64,000 nt of DNA from Auraticoccus cholistanensis (GCF_009742705.1 NZ_WPCU01000010.1:569327-633326), one strand, 5' to 3'; positions 51,698 through 62,242 are shown, counted from the first letter of the stretch. Made by a program: numbers and translations. The notes: a model not told the origin generated them from the sequence alone.

Positions 51698-51703
51698 AGT
51701 CTA
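51698..51703 (-). promoter_or_regulatory. leuS promoter -10 box
   Basis: TAGACT read on the minus strand, 6 nt upstream of the leader-peptide GTG. It matches TAnnnT; no -35 match is visible. Confidence 0.55.
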
Positions 51704-51798
51704 TCCCACCGTCCCCGCGCCCGCCCGCGTGATCAGGTGCGTCCGGGCGCCCGGCCCGCAGCGGGCCGGGCGCCGGGGAGCGCCCGCCTGGTCTGGCG

Positions 51799-52644
51799 TC
51801 ACTCCGCGGGGTCGTCTCCCCGCGGCTTGGTCTGCATGCCCATGCCGGGGGTGGCCAGCCGGTCGGGCAGGTGGGTGGCCGCCTCCGACATCACCCGGTT
51901 GCGCAGACCGGGGACCACGTGCGGCTTGCCCGCCATCAGCGCCTCGAACCCGGCCTCGGCCACCTCCTGCGGGTCGTCCTTGGGACCCTGGGCGATCGCG
52001 GTGTCGGTCATGTCGGCCCGGTCGAAGAACTGGGTGTCGGTGGGACCGGGCATCAGCGAGGTGACGGTGACCCCGGTGTCCTTCAGCTCGTGGCGGATGG
52101 CCTCGGCGAAGGAGTGCGCGAACGCCTTCGAGGCGGCGTAGGTGGCGTGGTAGGGCCCGGGCGCGGTGGCGGCGATCGAGGAGGTGATGAGGATCCTGCC
52201 CGAGCCGGTGGCGACCATCTGGTCGACGACGAGCTTGGCCAGGTGCACCGTGGAGCGCACGTTGAGGTCGACGACCTCCAGGTGGCGCTCCAGCGGGGTG
52301 TCGGCGAACGTGCCGCCGACGGCCACCCCGGCGTTGAGCGCGGCGGCGGCGAGCGGACGTCCGCCCTCGGCGAGCCGGGCCCACAGCTCCTCCACCCCCT
52401 CGGGACGGGACAGGTCGGCGTGGACGGCGGTCACCTGGCGGCCCGACACCCGCAGCGCGTCGGCCGCGGCCTCGAGCGCCGGGTCCTCGGCCACCACGAC
52501 CACGTCGAAGCCGTTCTGGACGAAGTGCCGCGCCAGTCCCAGCCCGATCCCGCTGGAGGCGCCGGTGACCAGGGCCAGCCCGTTCTCCGCCTGCTCGGCG
52601 GTCTTCACCGCCTGCACGTCGATACCGATCGAGTTCTCAGCCAT
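51799..52644 (-). CDS. SDR-family oxidoreductase
   Basis: A protein of 281 aa, a classical short-chain dehydrogenase: nucleotide-binding T27-GASSGIG-34, NAG (104-106), catalytic S155/S156, Y169 and K173 (YAASK). The 20-residue N-terminus before the Rossmann fold is variable. Acidic residue near the cofactor end (VVAED) suggests NAD(H) preference, but this is weak. Substrate unknown. It is separated from leuS by 251 bp containing the leader. Confidence 0.9.
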   Translation of the reverse strand: MAENSIGIDVQAVKTAEQAENGLALVTGASSGIGLGLARHFVQNGFDVVVVAEDPALEAAADALRVSGRQVTAVHADLSRPEGVEELWARLAEGGRPLAAAALNAGVAVGGTFADTPLERHLEVVDLNVRSTVHLAKLVVDQMVATGSGRILITSSIAATAPGPYHATYAASKAFAHSFAEAIRHELKDTGVTVTSLMPGPTDTQFFDRADMTDTAIAQGPKDDPQEVAEAGFEALMAGKPHVVPGLRNRVMSEAATHLPDRLATPGMGMQTKPRGDDPAE

Positions 52645-52696
52645 GCTGCTCCCCTACCCAGCCGCCGGGGGGTCACGCTCCCCCGGGTGCGGCGGG

Positions 52697-53659
52697 TCAG
52701 CCGTGCTGCTGCAGCTGGCGGCGCACCTCGGCCAGCGTCGGCGGCTGCGCCCCCTGCCGGCCGCAGACCACGGCGGAGGCCGCCACCCCCTGCTCGAGGG
52801 CGGCCCGGAGACCGTCGTGGTCGGCCGGGTCGGGCGCGGCGGCGTGGGCGGCCAGGAAGCCGGCCATGAAGGTGTCGCCGGCTCCGACGGTGTCCTCCAC
52901 CTGCACCTGCTGCCCCGGCACCCGGAGCACGGTGCCGTCGGGCAGCACGGCCGCCGCGCCCTCGGGTCCGAGCGTGAGCACGAACACCGCCAGCCCGAAG
53001 CGGCGGACCCAGCCCGCGGCGGCCTCGACCGGGTCCTGAGGGCCGTCCGGGTCGGCCCGGGCCAGGAAGGAGACGTCGTCGTCGCTGCCCTTGACCACAC
53101 CCCGACGGGCACCGACCGCGGCCAGCCACGGCTCCACCGCCTGCCAGTAGCGCACGGGGTCGGCGATCACGGCCGGGCGGACGTTGACGTCGAAGGACAG
53201 CCGGGCCGGGCAGCGGCGCAGCCAGTCCAGCACCACGGAGGCGCCGGGCTCGACGACGGTGAGCAGGGAGCCGAAGTGGAACCACTGCTCCGCCGACAGC
53301 TCGGGCAGCTCCTCGGCCCGCCACTCGAAGTTGGCGGTGCCGGCGAAGTGGAAGGCGTAGCTGGCCTTGCCCTGCTCGTCCAGCGTCACCACGGCCACCG
53401 AGGTCGGCTCGTCGACCACCACCGCGCGGTCCAGCCCCACGCGGTTCTCGCCCAGGTGTCCGCGGAGCTGGTGGCCGAAGCGGTCGGAGGAGAGCCGGCC
53501 GAGGAACTGCACGTCCTCCTCGAGCCGGGCCAGCGCGACGGCGGTGTTCATCGGCCCACCGGCCGACAGCGCCTCCCAGCTGCTGCGGAAGGTCGAGTCG
53601 CCGGCGCCGTCGACGGGGGCCAGGTCGATCAGTGCTTCACCGCACACGACGAACTGCAT
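52697..53659 (-). CDS. PfkB-family sugar kinase (fructokinase-like)
   Basis: A protein of 320 aa of the ribokinase/PfkB family with N-terminal GEALIDLAP and SAGGPMNTAVALARL (PfkB signature 1) and C-terminal DTVGAGDTF (256-264), with catalytic D262. These phosphorylate fructose, ribose or related sugars with ATP. No sugar transporter is adjacent, so the substrate is not known; fructokinase is the best guess from overall motif pattern. Confidence 0.88.
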   Translation of the reverse strand: MQFVVCGEALIDLAPVDGAGDSTFRSSWEALSAGGPMNTAVALARLEEDVQFLGRLSSDRFGHQLRGHLGENRVGLDRAVVVDEPTSVAVVTLDEQGKASYAFHFAGTANFEWRAEELPELSAEQWFHFGSLLTVVEPGASVVLDWLRRCPARLSFDVNVRPAVIADPVRYWQAVEPWLAAVGARRGVVKGSDDDVSFLARADPDGPQDPVEAAAGWVRRFGLAVFVLTLGPEGAAAVLPDGTVLRVPGQQVQVEDTVGAGDTFMAGFLAAHAAAPDPADHDGLRAALEQGVAASAVVCGRQGAQPPTLAEVRRQLQQHG

Positions 53660-53669
53660 GGCGGGGACG

Positions 53670-54635
53670 CTACCCGCGGCCGGTGGACCCCGGGGGTTCG
53701 TCCCACCAGGACGGCGGCAGCGCCAGCCGGTTGATCATGTCGAGGGTGCGGACCAGCCGGGCACCCGGGTCGACCTCGGCCAGCGCCTCCAGGCAGACCG
53801 ACATCAGCGCCCCGTCACCGCTGAGCCAGCCCGCGGTGGCCAGCTGGCACAGCGGGGCGGTGCGGAAGGGGTCGACGGTGGCGCGGACCACCCGCGACCA
53901 CAGCGCCACGGCCCCGGGGGCGTCGGCGCGGGTCTGGGCCAGCCACACCCCGTGCCGGACGTCGACGTCGAACATCGCCACCGCGAGCTCGGCGCACTCC
54001 TCCTCGCCGGGCACCGCCCCGCGCAGCCGCTGCACCTGCCGCAGCGTCGCGGCCAGCTGGCCGGGGGCGACGGGCAGCAGCCGCTCCGCCACCCGGTCCA
54101 CCAGCGCCCGGCGCTCGTCCAGCCGGTCGGTGGGCGGCTCGGCCAGCCGGCGCAGGTCGTCGCGGGAGGGCCAGGCGGTGAGCCCCGCCCACACCGCCTC
54201 GGCGGCGGTCCGGCTGCCGGCGAGGTCGTAGGGGGTGCCCTCGGGCGGGCAGCAGCCGCTGCGGCACAGCAGGGAGAACCAGCGGTCCCCGTCCACGTGC
54301 AGCAGGTCGACGAGGCGGACCCCGTCGAGACGTGCGGGCAGCCCCTCGAGCAGCCGGGTGACGGGTGCGCGCTCGGCGGCGTAGGCGACCACGACCACGC
54401 TGTCGGCCCCGTGCAGGTCGGCGAGGTCCTCGACCATGGCGACCAGCGCGGCGGTGGAGGCGATGGAGGCCAGGTCGGTGCGGGCGGTCAGCACGACGGT
54501 GGTGCGGGACAGCAGCACCAGCACGACGTCCTCGGCCGGGTGGAACCCCAGCAGGTAGGGGACGACGCCGAGCACGTCGGCCGGGCGGCTGGCACGGATG
54601 CGGGGTGGTGAGTCGGGCAGCGGGCGGATGGTCAT
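53670..54635 (-). CDS. DUF4192 domain protein
   Basis: A protein of 321 aa recognised as DUF4192 by the N-terminal RIRASRPADVLGVVPYLLGF and the following PAEDVVLVLL. DUF4192 proteins are common in actinobacteria and have no known function. It is soluble. ATG 54635 lies 10 nt before the conserved start and upstream gap carries the paired GCTGTGGACG motif. Confidence 0.88.
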   Translation of the reverse strand: MTIRPLPDSPPRIRASRPADVLGVVPYLLGFHPAEDVVLVLLSRTTVVLTARTDLASIASTAALVAMVEDLADLHGADSVVVVAYAAERAPVTRLLEGLPARLDGVRLVDLLHVDGDRWFSLLCRSGCCPPEGTPYDLAGSRTAAEAVWAGLTAWPSRDDLRRLAEPPTDRLDERRALVDRVAERLLPVAPGQLAATLRQVQRLRGAVPGEEECAELAVAMFDVDVRHGVWLAQTRADAPGAVALWSRVVRATVDPFRTAPLCQLATAGWLSGDGALMSVCLEALAEVDPGARLVRTLDMINRLALPPSWWDEPPGSTGRG

Positions 54636-54684
54636 GCCCGCACCGTCGGCGGCCCGGCGGGCCGGCAGGCAGCCGCCGGCGGTG

Positions 54685-54715
54685 GCTGTGGACGCCGGCC
54701 GACGGGCTGTGGACG
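54685..54715. repeat. Paired GCTGTGGACG motif, copy 3
   Basis: Exact copies at 54685-54694 and 54706-54715, here 21 bp apart, between the DedA and DUF4192 genes. Confidence 0.6.
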
Positions 54716-54718
54716 AGC

Positions 54719-55375
54719 TCAGTCGTGCTCGTCCTGGGGCAGCCCGGCCGCGTGCGTGGCCGCCCGGCGGTGACGGCGGACCAGCCGCCAGACGACGAAC
54801 ACCACGCCCAGCACCAGCAGCACGTAGACGACCTTGGAGATGACCCCGATGTAGCTCTCGACCACGCCCCACTGGGTTCCCAGCAGGTACCCGGCGCCGA
54901 TCAGCAGGGTGTTCCACAGCGCGCTGCCCAGCAGCGTGTACACGGTGAAGGTCACCGGGTTCATCCGGTCGATGCCGGCCGGGATGGAGATCAGGCTGCG
55001 CACGCCGGGCACCAGCCGTCCCATGAAGATGGCCTTGCCGCCGTGGCGGTCGAACCAGGCGACGGCCCGGTGCACGTCACCGGCCTCGGTGAGCGGGACC
55101 CGCTCGGCGATCCGGGCCAGCCGCTCGGCGCCGAAGGCGGCGCCGAGGCCGTAGAGCAGCCACGCCCCCGTCACCGAGCCGGCGGTCGCCCAGACCAGCG
55201 CCTCCACCACCCCGAACCGGCCCAGCTGGGCGGTGTAGCCGGCCAGCGGCAGCACCAGCTCGCTCGGGATGGGCGGGAAGACGTTCTCCAGCAGGATCGC
55301 GACCCCGACCCCCGGAGCGCCGATCAGGTCCATCAGGTGCACGACCCACTCGACCACTCGCTCGAAGATGCTCAT
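54719..55375 (-). CDS. DedA-family membrane protein
   Basis: A protein of 218 aa with the DedA features: PSELVLPLAGYTAQLG near residue 36, the conserved FMGRLVPGVRSLISIPAG (about 117-134) with the essential Arg residues, and five or six membrane helices. DedA proteins flip or carry membrane lipids (undecaprenyl phosphate or phosphatidylethanolamine in studied members) and affect membrane potential. It lies 24 bp downstream of a glycosyltransferase gene, on the same strand. Confidence 0.92.
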   Translation of the reverse strand: MSIFERVVEWVVHLMDLIGAPGVGVAILLENVFPPIPSELVLPLAGYTAQLGRFGVVEALVWATAGSVTGAWLLYGLGAAFGAERLARIAERVPLTEAGDVHRAVAWFDRHGGKAIFMGRLVPGVRSLISIPAGIDRMNPVTFTVYTLLGSALWNTLLIGAGYLLGTQWGVVESYIGVISKVVYVLLVLGVVFVVWRLVRRHRRAATHAAGLPQDEHD

Positions 55376-55398
55376 CGGTTCCTCAGGTCGGGCACCGG

Positions 55399-56580
55399 TC
55401 AGGCGGCGCGGCGGAGACGGACGATTCTGCCATGGGCCACCTCGTCGTAGATGTCCTCGAAGCGCTCCAGGGTGGCCTGCTGGCTGTGCCGCGACACCAG
55501 GACCTCGCTGGCCGCACCCATCCGCCGGCGCAGCTCGGGGTCGCGCAGCAGGGTCTCCAGGTGCCCGGCCAGCCCGCGGACGTCGCCGGGGGTGAAGAGG
55601 AACCCGTTGCGGCCCGGTTCGACCAGGTGCGGCAGGGCCATGGCGTCGGCGGCCACGACAGGGCGTCCGGTGGCCATGGCCTCGAGGGTGACGATGGACT
55701 GCAGCTCGGCGACGCCTGGCATGCAGAAGACGTCGGAGCGGCCGTAGGCCTCCTCCAGCTCGGCGTCGGTCACCACCCCGCGGAAGTCGACGCGCCAGCC
55801 CACGCCGAGCTCCTCGGCCATGGTGCGCAGCGAGTCGCTGCAGGAGCCGCGGCCCACGATCTCCAGCCGGGCCGGCAGGTCGCGGGGCAGCAGCGCGAAG
55901 GCGCGCAGCAGCTCGTCCACCCGCTTCTCGGGGTCGAGCCGGCCGACGAACAGCACCCGCGGCTCCCAGCCGGGCGCGGAGCGGACGTGCTCCCAGCGGC
56001 GGCTGCTGGCGCGGAAGCCGGTGGCGTCGATCCCGCACGAGACGGCGAGCGCCTGCAGGCCCGTGGCGGCCGTCAGCAGCTCGACGGCGCGCGGGGTGGG
56101 CGTCGTCACCACCGACGCCTGGCCGAACACCCGACCCAGGTCGCGCCAGACGAGCCGGGTGACCGGGCCGCGCGCGATGCGGGGCACCGGCAGGTGGTCG
56201 AAGACGTTCTCGATCATCAGGTGGTTGGTGGCCACCAGCGGGATGCCGCGGGCGGTGGCCGCCGCGGCGAAGCCCCGGCTGACGGTGAAGTGGGCCTGCA
56301 GGTGGACCACGTCGGGGCGCAGCTCGTCCAGCAGCGGCAGCGCGGCACCGCGCCACCACGAGCCCACCCGGAACCGCTCGTAGAGGGGGTAGCGGAAGGA
56401 GCGGATGTGGTGCACGGTCACCCCGCGGACGACCTGGCGGTCGGGGCGCCCGGTCGGGGACGGCGCGGCGACGTGCACCTGGTGGCCCCGGGCGGCGAGG
56501 CCCTCGGCCAGCCGCTCGGTGAAGCGGGCCGCCCCGTTGATCTGGGGGGCGTAGGTGTCGGCGGTGATCAGGATCCTCAC
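55399..56580 (-). CDS. GT4 glycosyltransferase (mannosyltransferase-like)
   Basis: A protein of 393 aa with GT-B fold: RILITADTYAPQINGAARF at the start, VGRLDPEKRVDELLRAF, and the EX7E motif ELQSIVTLE. It resembles the GDP-mannose-dependent MgtA/PimB-type enzymes making glycolipids, but the acceptor is unknown. The GTG start overlaps the upstream DMT gene stop as GTGA. With the DMT-type protein and DedA it forms a cell-envelope gene row. Confidence 0.88.
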   Translation of the reverse strand: MRILITADTYAPQINGAARFTERLAEGLAARGHQVHVAAPSPTGRPDRQVVRGVTVHHIRSFRYPLYERFRVGSWWRGAALPLLDELRPDVVHLQAHFTVSRGFAAAATARGIPLVATNHLMIENVFDHLPVPRIARGPVTRLVWRDLGRVFGQASVVTTPTPRAVELLTAATGLQALAVSCGIDATGFRASSRRWEHVRSAPGWEPRVLFVGRLDPEKRVDELLRAFALLPRDLPARLEIVGRGSCSDSLRTMAEELGVGWRVDFRGVVTDAELEEAYGRSDVFCMPGVAELQSIVTLEAMATGRPVVAADAMALPHLVEPGRNGFLFTPGDVRGLAGHLETLLRDPELRRRMGAASEVLVSRHSQQATLERFEDIYDEVAHGRIVRLRRAA

Positions 56581-57497
56581 GGGGCGCTCCGCTGGGGTGG
56601 GTGGACGGGGGTGTCGAGCGGGGGCCGGTGCTGGCCGGCCTCGGGGTGGTGGCTGGAGAGGGCGACCACGCCGCCCACCGCGAGCGCGGCGCAGCCGAGC
56701 ATCGCCAGGACGGTGAGCGGGCCGAAGCCGCCCTCGCCGAGCAGGAAGAGGCCGATCAGCACCGCCACCACCGGGTCGGTGACGGTCAGCGCACCGACCA
56801 CCACCTCCGGCGAGCCGGCCAGGTAGCCGTGCTGGACCATCCAGGCCCCCAGCACGTAGGCGAGCAGCATCACCGCGGCGGTGACCCACACGGCCGGGGC
56901 GGTCAGCGGGGTGCGGGCGCCGAGCAGCAGGAACAGCGCCTTGACGTAGGCCGAGGCCAGGCCGAAGGCGCAGGCGCCTGCGGTGGCCCACAGCAGGGTG
57001 GGCCAGCGCCGGGGGGCGGAGCGCGCGGCGAGCACCAGCACCACGCAGGCGACGGCCACCACGGCGCTGACGAGCAGGATGCCCTCGAGCGCCGGGACCT
57101 CGCTGCGGGCCTCACGGGCGGTGAGCAGCACGAACCCGAAGACGCCCAGCACGGTGGCCGCCACGCCGGACCAGACCAGCCGGGGCGGCCGGGTGCGGGT
57201 GCGGCGGGCGGTCAGCAGCACGCTGAGCGGCACGGCCACCACGCCGACCGGCTGCACGACCGCGACCGGGGCCAGCCTCAGCGCGTTGATGTGCAGCAGC
57301 GCGCCCAGCCCGCCCAGGCCCACCCCGAGCAGCCAGCGCGGGGTGCGCACCAGCGCCCAGAAGTGGCGCAGGTCCAGGTGGCGGGTCTGCTCGGTGCGCT
57401 CCACGTGGTGGCCGACGGCGCGGTGCTGGTGGGCGGCGGCGCCGGCGAAGCAGACGGCGGCGACCAGGCTGAGCGCGATCGCGGCGGCGATCCACAT
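56577..57497 (-). CDS. DMT-type membrane protein (NIPA/EamA-like)
   Basis: A protein of 306 aa with nine or ten membrane helices of the drug/metabolite transporter superfamily; conserved GGLGALLHINALRLAPVAVVQP near residue 75 (shown in part) is typical of DMT proteins of actinobacteria. The substrate is unknown; a role in lipid or sugar export with its GT4 neighbours is possible. ATG 57497 follows GGAGGAGC. A TAACTT -10-like box lies at 57539-57534. Confidence 0.82.
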   Translation of the reverse strand: MWIAAAIALSLVAAVCFAGAAAHQHRAVGHHVERTEQTRHLDLRHFWALVRTPRWLLGVGLGGLGALLHINALRLAPVAVVQPVGVVAVPLSVLLTARRTRTRPPRLVWSGVAATVLGVFGFVLLTAREARSEVPALEGILLVSAVVAVACVVLVLAARSAPRRWPTLLWATAGACAFGLASAYVKALFLLLGARTPLTAPAVWVTAAVMLLAYVLGAWMVQHGYLAGSPEVVVGALTVTDPVVAVLIGLFLLGEGGFGPLTVLAMLGCAALAVGGVVALSSHHPEAGQHRPPLDTPVHPPQRSAP

Positions 57498-57631
57498 GGT
57501 GCTCCTCCCGGTCGTCTGGCTGAGATGTCTCGGAAGTTATCAGCCAGGTGGCGCCGGATCGGGGCTCTGCGACCCTGGCAGAACCATGGTCGCCGACCCC
57601 GGGGAGAATTCAGCCCGAGGTCGTAGAGACG

Positions 57632-58861
57632 TCACTGCACGGTCACCCCGAGGCCCTCGCGCGCGGCGGCGTAGCAGGCCATGGCCCGGTCGGCGAAGAC
57701 GTCGGGGGCGAACTCGCGGCGGTCGGCCAGCGCGCCCCGGGAGGCGGCCACGACCCGCTCCGGCGAGCGGGCGAGCGCGACCATCGTCGCGGCCAGCGAG
57801 GCCTCGTCCGCGCCGGGGGCCAGCACACCGGCCGAGGTCAGCCCCTCCCGCAGCCGGGGGTCGCAGTAGAGGACGCCGCGCAGGCTGCTGACCGCCTCCA
57901 CCACGGTCATCGGCTGGTTGTCCCAGCCGAGGGAGGTGAGGGCGCACAGGTGGGAGGAGGCCAGCAGCTGCAGCACCTCGGCGTGCGGACGGCGGCCCAG
58001 CAGGCGCACATCCGGGACGTCTCGGACCAGGGCCTGGGCGGCCCCCCGCTCCTCCCCGTCGCCGACGAGGAGCAGCTCCAGCCGTCCGGGGCCCAGCTCG
58101 GCGACCGCCCGCAGCCCGGCCCGCAGGAACTCCAGCGGGCGCTTCTCCGGCACCAGCCGGCCGATCCACACGATCCGCAGCGGGCCGTCCACCCGGCTCA
58201 GCGGCTCGGCCCCGGTGACGTCGGTGGACAGCGTGTTGGGCACCACGTCGACGGCGGGCAGGCCGGCCTCGCGCAGCGCCCGGGCCTGGTGCTCCGAGGG
58301 CGAGACGACCCGCTCGACGGTGCGGGCCTGGGTGAGGGTCATGTTGCGCAGCGCGGAGTTCCCCGGCCGCTCGTCCAGCCGCTCCCGGCTGGGAGGCAGA
58401 CCGGTCAGCGCGTGGTGCGCGCCCGGGACGGCGGCGGCCAGCAGCCGCTGCACCGGCCAGGTGGTCTGCCAGAAGAAGGTGTGGACGGTCTGCACCACGG
58501 GGATCCCGAGCCGGTGGGCGGCCGCGGTGGCGGCGGCGGCGAGACCGAACTCGGAGTGCAGGTGCACCACCTCGGTGCCGGTGGCCTCGAACAGGTCGGC
58601 GAGACGGCGGCGCAGGGCGCGGGTGCTCGGCACCACCGGGAGCCCCAGACCGGGCAGCCGTCCCAGCCGCGGCACCCCGACCACCTCGACGCCGGCCGAC
58701 CGCGCCAGCTCGGGCATCCGGGCGCTGCGGGGGGCCAGCACGGTGACCGGCAGCCGGGCGGCCAGCGCCCGGGCCTGCTCGAACATGGCCGTCTCGGCCC
58801 CGCCCAGGGTGTCGAAGGAGTAGTCGGAGACGACCGCGACCCGACCGCGCCACTCCCTCAC
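57632..58861 (-). CDS. GT4 glycosyltransferase
   Basis: A protein of 409 aa with a GT-B fold: VVSDYSFDTLGGAETAMFEQ (start), WIGRLVPEKRPLEFLRA and the C-terminal NQPMTVVEAVSS where the first Glu of the EX7E motif is Asp. Donor and acceptor unknown. It is upstream of the DMT-GT4 pair with a 134-bp gap, and 7 bp downstream of the L,D-transpeptidase stop. Confidence 0.86.
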   Translation of the reverse strand: MREWRGRVAVVSDYSFDTLGGAETAMFEQARALAARLPVTVLAPRSARMPELARSAGVEVVGVPRLGRLPGLGLPVVPSTRALRRRLADLFEATGTEVVHLHSEFGLAAAATAAAHRLGIPVVQTVHTFFWQTTWPVQRLLAAAVPGAHHALTGLPPSRERLDERPGNSALRNMTLTQARTVERVVSPSEHQARALREAGLPAVDVVPNTLSTDVTGAEPLSRVDGPLRIVWIGRLVPEKRPLEFLRAGLRAVAELGPGRLELLLVGDGEERGAAQALVRDVPDVRLLGRRPHAEVLQLLASSHLCALTSLGWDNQPMTVVEAVSSLRGVLYCDPRLREGLTSAGVLAPGADEASLAATMVALARSPERVVAASRGALADRREFAPDVFADRAMACYAAAREGLGVTVQ

Positions 58862-58868
58862 CGGGGGC

Positions 58869-60011
58869 TCACGCGTACACGATCACCTTGTCGCCCACCG
58901 ACACCTGGTCGAACAGGGCCTCGATGCCGGCGCGGTCGCGGACGTTCACGCAGCCGTGGGAGGCGCCGTTGTAGCCGTTGGCGGCGAAGTCGGCGGAGTA
59001 GTGGACCGCCTGCCCACCGCTGAAGAACATCGCGAACGGCATCGGCGTGTGGTAGATCGTCGAGACGTGGTCGCGTGACTTCCAGCCGACGCTGAAGGCG
59101 CCCTCGCGGGTCGGCGTGAGCTCGGAGCCGAACCGCACGGCGTAGGTGGACTGCACGTCCCCGTCCACCACCCAGGCCATCTGGCTGGTCTGCTTGGAGA
59201 TGCACAGCGCCCGGCCGGTGAGGCAGCGCGGGTCGAGGTCGCCGGAGGCCTTCGGCTTGTCCTGCTTCGGCTTCTCGTTCGCCAGCTCGGCCTTGGTGGG
59301 CTCGCGGGTCATCTCGGCCAGCCGGTCCAGCGTGCGCTGGTCGACCTCGCCGGTGACGGGGATCTCGCGCTTCTCCTGGAAGCCGCGCACCGCCGCGGCG
59401 GTCTCGCTGCCGTAGTAGCCGGTGACCTTGCCGGAGAACCAGCCGATCTGGGCGAGCCGCGCCTGCAGCTCCTTCACCTCCTCGCCCTCGGCGCCCTCCT
59501 GGTACAGGGCGGGTCCGGGGGTGAGGCGGTTGTGCAGCTCGTCGTCGGTGGGCTCGCGGGTCATCGAGACCAGCGTCTCCCACGTCAACTCGTCGACCAC
59601 CCCGGTGTCGTCGAGGTCGCGCTTGGCCTGGAAGCCGGCGACCGCCACCTCGGTGGCCTCGGCGTAGGTGTCGGTGATCTTGCCCGAGAACCAGTCGAGC
59701 TGGCTGAGCCGGGCCTGCAGCTCGCGCACCTGGTCACCGGTGTCCCCCGGGGACAGCACCGGCTTGCTGGACGGCGTGGGCGTCGGGCTCGGCGTGGCCT
59801 TCTTCGACGGGCTGGGGCTCGCCGACGGGGTCGCGGACGGGGACGGGCTGGCGGTGGTCGGGCTCGGGCTGGCCGGTGCGCTCGGCGCCGAGCTCGGGGC
59901 GATCTCGCCCGGTCGCGCGCTGGAGGTCTGGGGGGCGCAGCCCGCGAGGGCGCCCGCCAGCAGGGTCGCCGCAGCCGCCGCTGCTGCCGTCAGTGTTCGT
60001 CTTGCGCGCAC
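58869..60011 (-). CDS. L,D-transpeptidase lipoprotein with two peptidoglycan-binding domains
   Basis: A protein of 380 aa. Lipoprotein signal with LAGC (22-25), a long Ser/Pro/Ala/Thr linker (about 35-85), two PG-binding-1 domains (about 90-150 and 170-240), and a YkuD catalytic domain with HYSADFAANGYNGASHGCVN whose Cys is the nucleophile. It makes 3-3 cross-links in peptidoglycan or links to it. The two PG domains are diverged copies (ELQARLSQLDWFSGK and ELQARLAQIGWFSGK). The start is GTG 60011, after AGGAAGG. Confidence 0.93.
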   Translation of the reverse strand: MRARRTLTAAAAAAATLLAGALAGCAPQTSSARPGEIAPSSAPSAPASPSPTTASPSPSATPSASPSPSKKATPSPTPTPSSKPVLSPGDTGDQVRELQARLSQLDWFSGKITDTYAEATEVAVAGFQAKRDLDDTGVVDELTWETLVSMTREPTDDELHNRLTPGPALYQEGAEGEEVKELQARLAQIGWFSGKVTGYYGSETAAAVRGFQEKREIPVTGEVDQRTLDRLAEMTREPTKAELANEKPKQDKPKASGDLDPRCLTGRALCISKQTSQMAWVVDGDVQSTYAVRFGSELTPTREGAFSVGWKSRDHVSTIYHTPMPFAMFFSGGQAVHYSADFAANGYNGASHGCVNVRDRAGIEALFDQVSVGDKVIVYA

Positions 60012-60046
60012 GCGAGTGCCTTCCTGTCCGCCGGATCGGCGTTCAC

Positions 60047-60052
60047 ACCCTA
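60047..60052 (-). promoter_or_regulatory. -10 box for the L,D-transpeptidase gene
   Basis: TAGGGT on the minus strand, about 36 nt upstream of the GTG and at a sensible distance from the AGGAAGG ribosome binding site. No clear -35. Confidence 0.4.
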
Positions 60053-60188
60053 AAGCACATCGGCTCCCCGCACGACGTGCCGCCCGTGTCGTCCGTGCCG
60101 CGGGGGCGGCGGAGGGGCTGCGACGGCGTGCGGGTCAGACCCTGGTCGCGTCTCCGGGCGCGCGCCTCGGCCCACGGTGCCGAGGCGG

Positions 60189-60217
60189 TTGGCGGCGACG
60201 GCCGGGCTGCCCAGACT
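60189..60217 (+). promoter_or_regulatory. Promoter of the DUF1707 gene (leaderless)
   Basis: TTGGCG (60189-60194), 17-bp spacer, CAGACT (60212-60217), then 6 nt to the ATG at 60224. The geometry predicts a leaderless transcript, in agreement with the lack of an SD. Confidence 0.55.
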
Positions 60218-60223
60218 GGCCCC

Positions 60224-60694
60224 ATGAGCCTGCCTGCCACGCCGCCGCCGACGCCGCTCCCCCGCCCGGCCTGGGCCGCCCGGCCGGGCCCGCGCCGCAG
60301 CACCCCGCCGGGGCTGCGGGTCGGGGACGCCGAGCGCAGCCGGGTCTGCGAGGAGCTGAGCCAGCACTACAGCGTCGGCCGGCTGGACCCCGACGAGCTG
60401 GAGGAGCGGCTCAGCCGGGCGATGGCGGCCCGCACCCAGGGCGACCTGCACCGGCTCACCCGCGACCTGCCGCCGCTGGAGCGACCCGCCGCACCGCCGG
60501 CGCCGGTGCGCTCGGCGGCGTCGGCGGTGGTGGCGGGCCTGGTGCTGCTGGGCAGCTTCACCGTCTGCATGCTGATGATCCTCGGCTCGCTGCTGGTCGC
60601 CCCGGGCTGGGCCTTCGGCGCCGTGGTGGGCGGGGTCGTCGCGGTGTGCGGCGGGGTGGCCATCGGCCACCTGTGGCACTGGTCCCGCGGCTGA
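60224..60694 (+). CDS. DUF1707 domain membrane protein
   Basis: A protein of 156 aa. The Pro-rich N-terminus is followed by the DUF1707 motif RVGDAERSRVCEELSQHYSVGRLDPDELEERL (32-63, quoted in part: GRLDPDELEERL), and two C-terminal membrane helices. DUF1707 is a SHOCT-like domain in actinobacterial membrane proteins without known function. It faces the NCS2 permease convergently with a 2-bp gap. Confidence 0.88.
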   Translation: MSLPATPPPTPLPRPAWAARPGPRRSTPPGLRVGDAERSRVCEELSQHYSVGRLDPDELEERLSRAMAARTQGDLHRLTRDLPPLERPAAPPAPVRSAASAVVAGLVLLGSFTVCMLMILGSLLVAPGWAFGAVVGGVVAVCGGVAIGHLWHWSRG

Positions 60695-60696
60695 CC

Positions 60697-62235
<1,539 letters not shown>

Positions 62236-62242
62236 GGCGGTC

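Noticed and set aside
51596..51703. T-box riboswitch upstream of leuS
   Set aside because: No T-box core sequence or specifier-loop stem found; the Leu-codon frame with terminator explains the region better.
48977..52141. 1054-codon plus-strand frame
   Set aside because: Antisense of leuS and the SDR gene; composition is a mirror of these genes.
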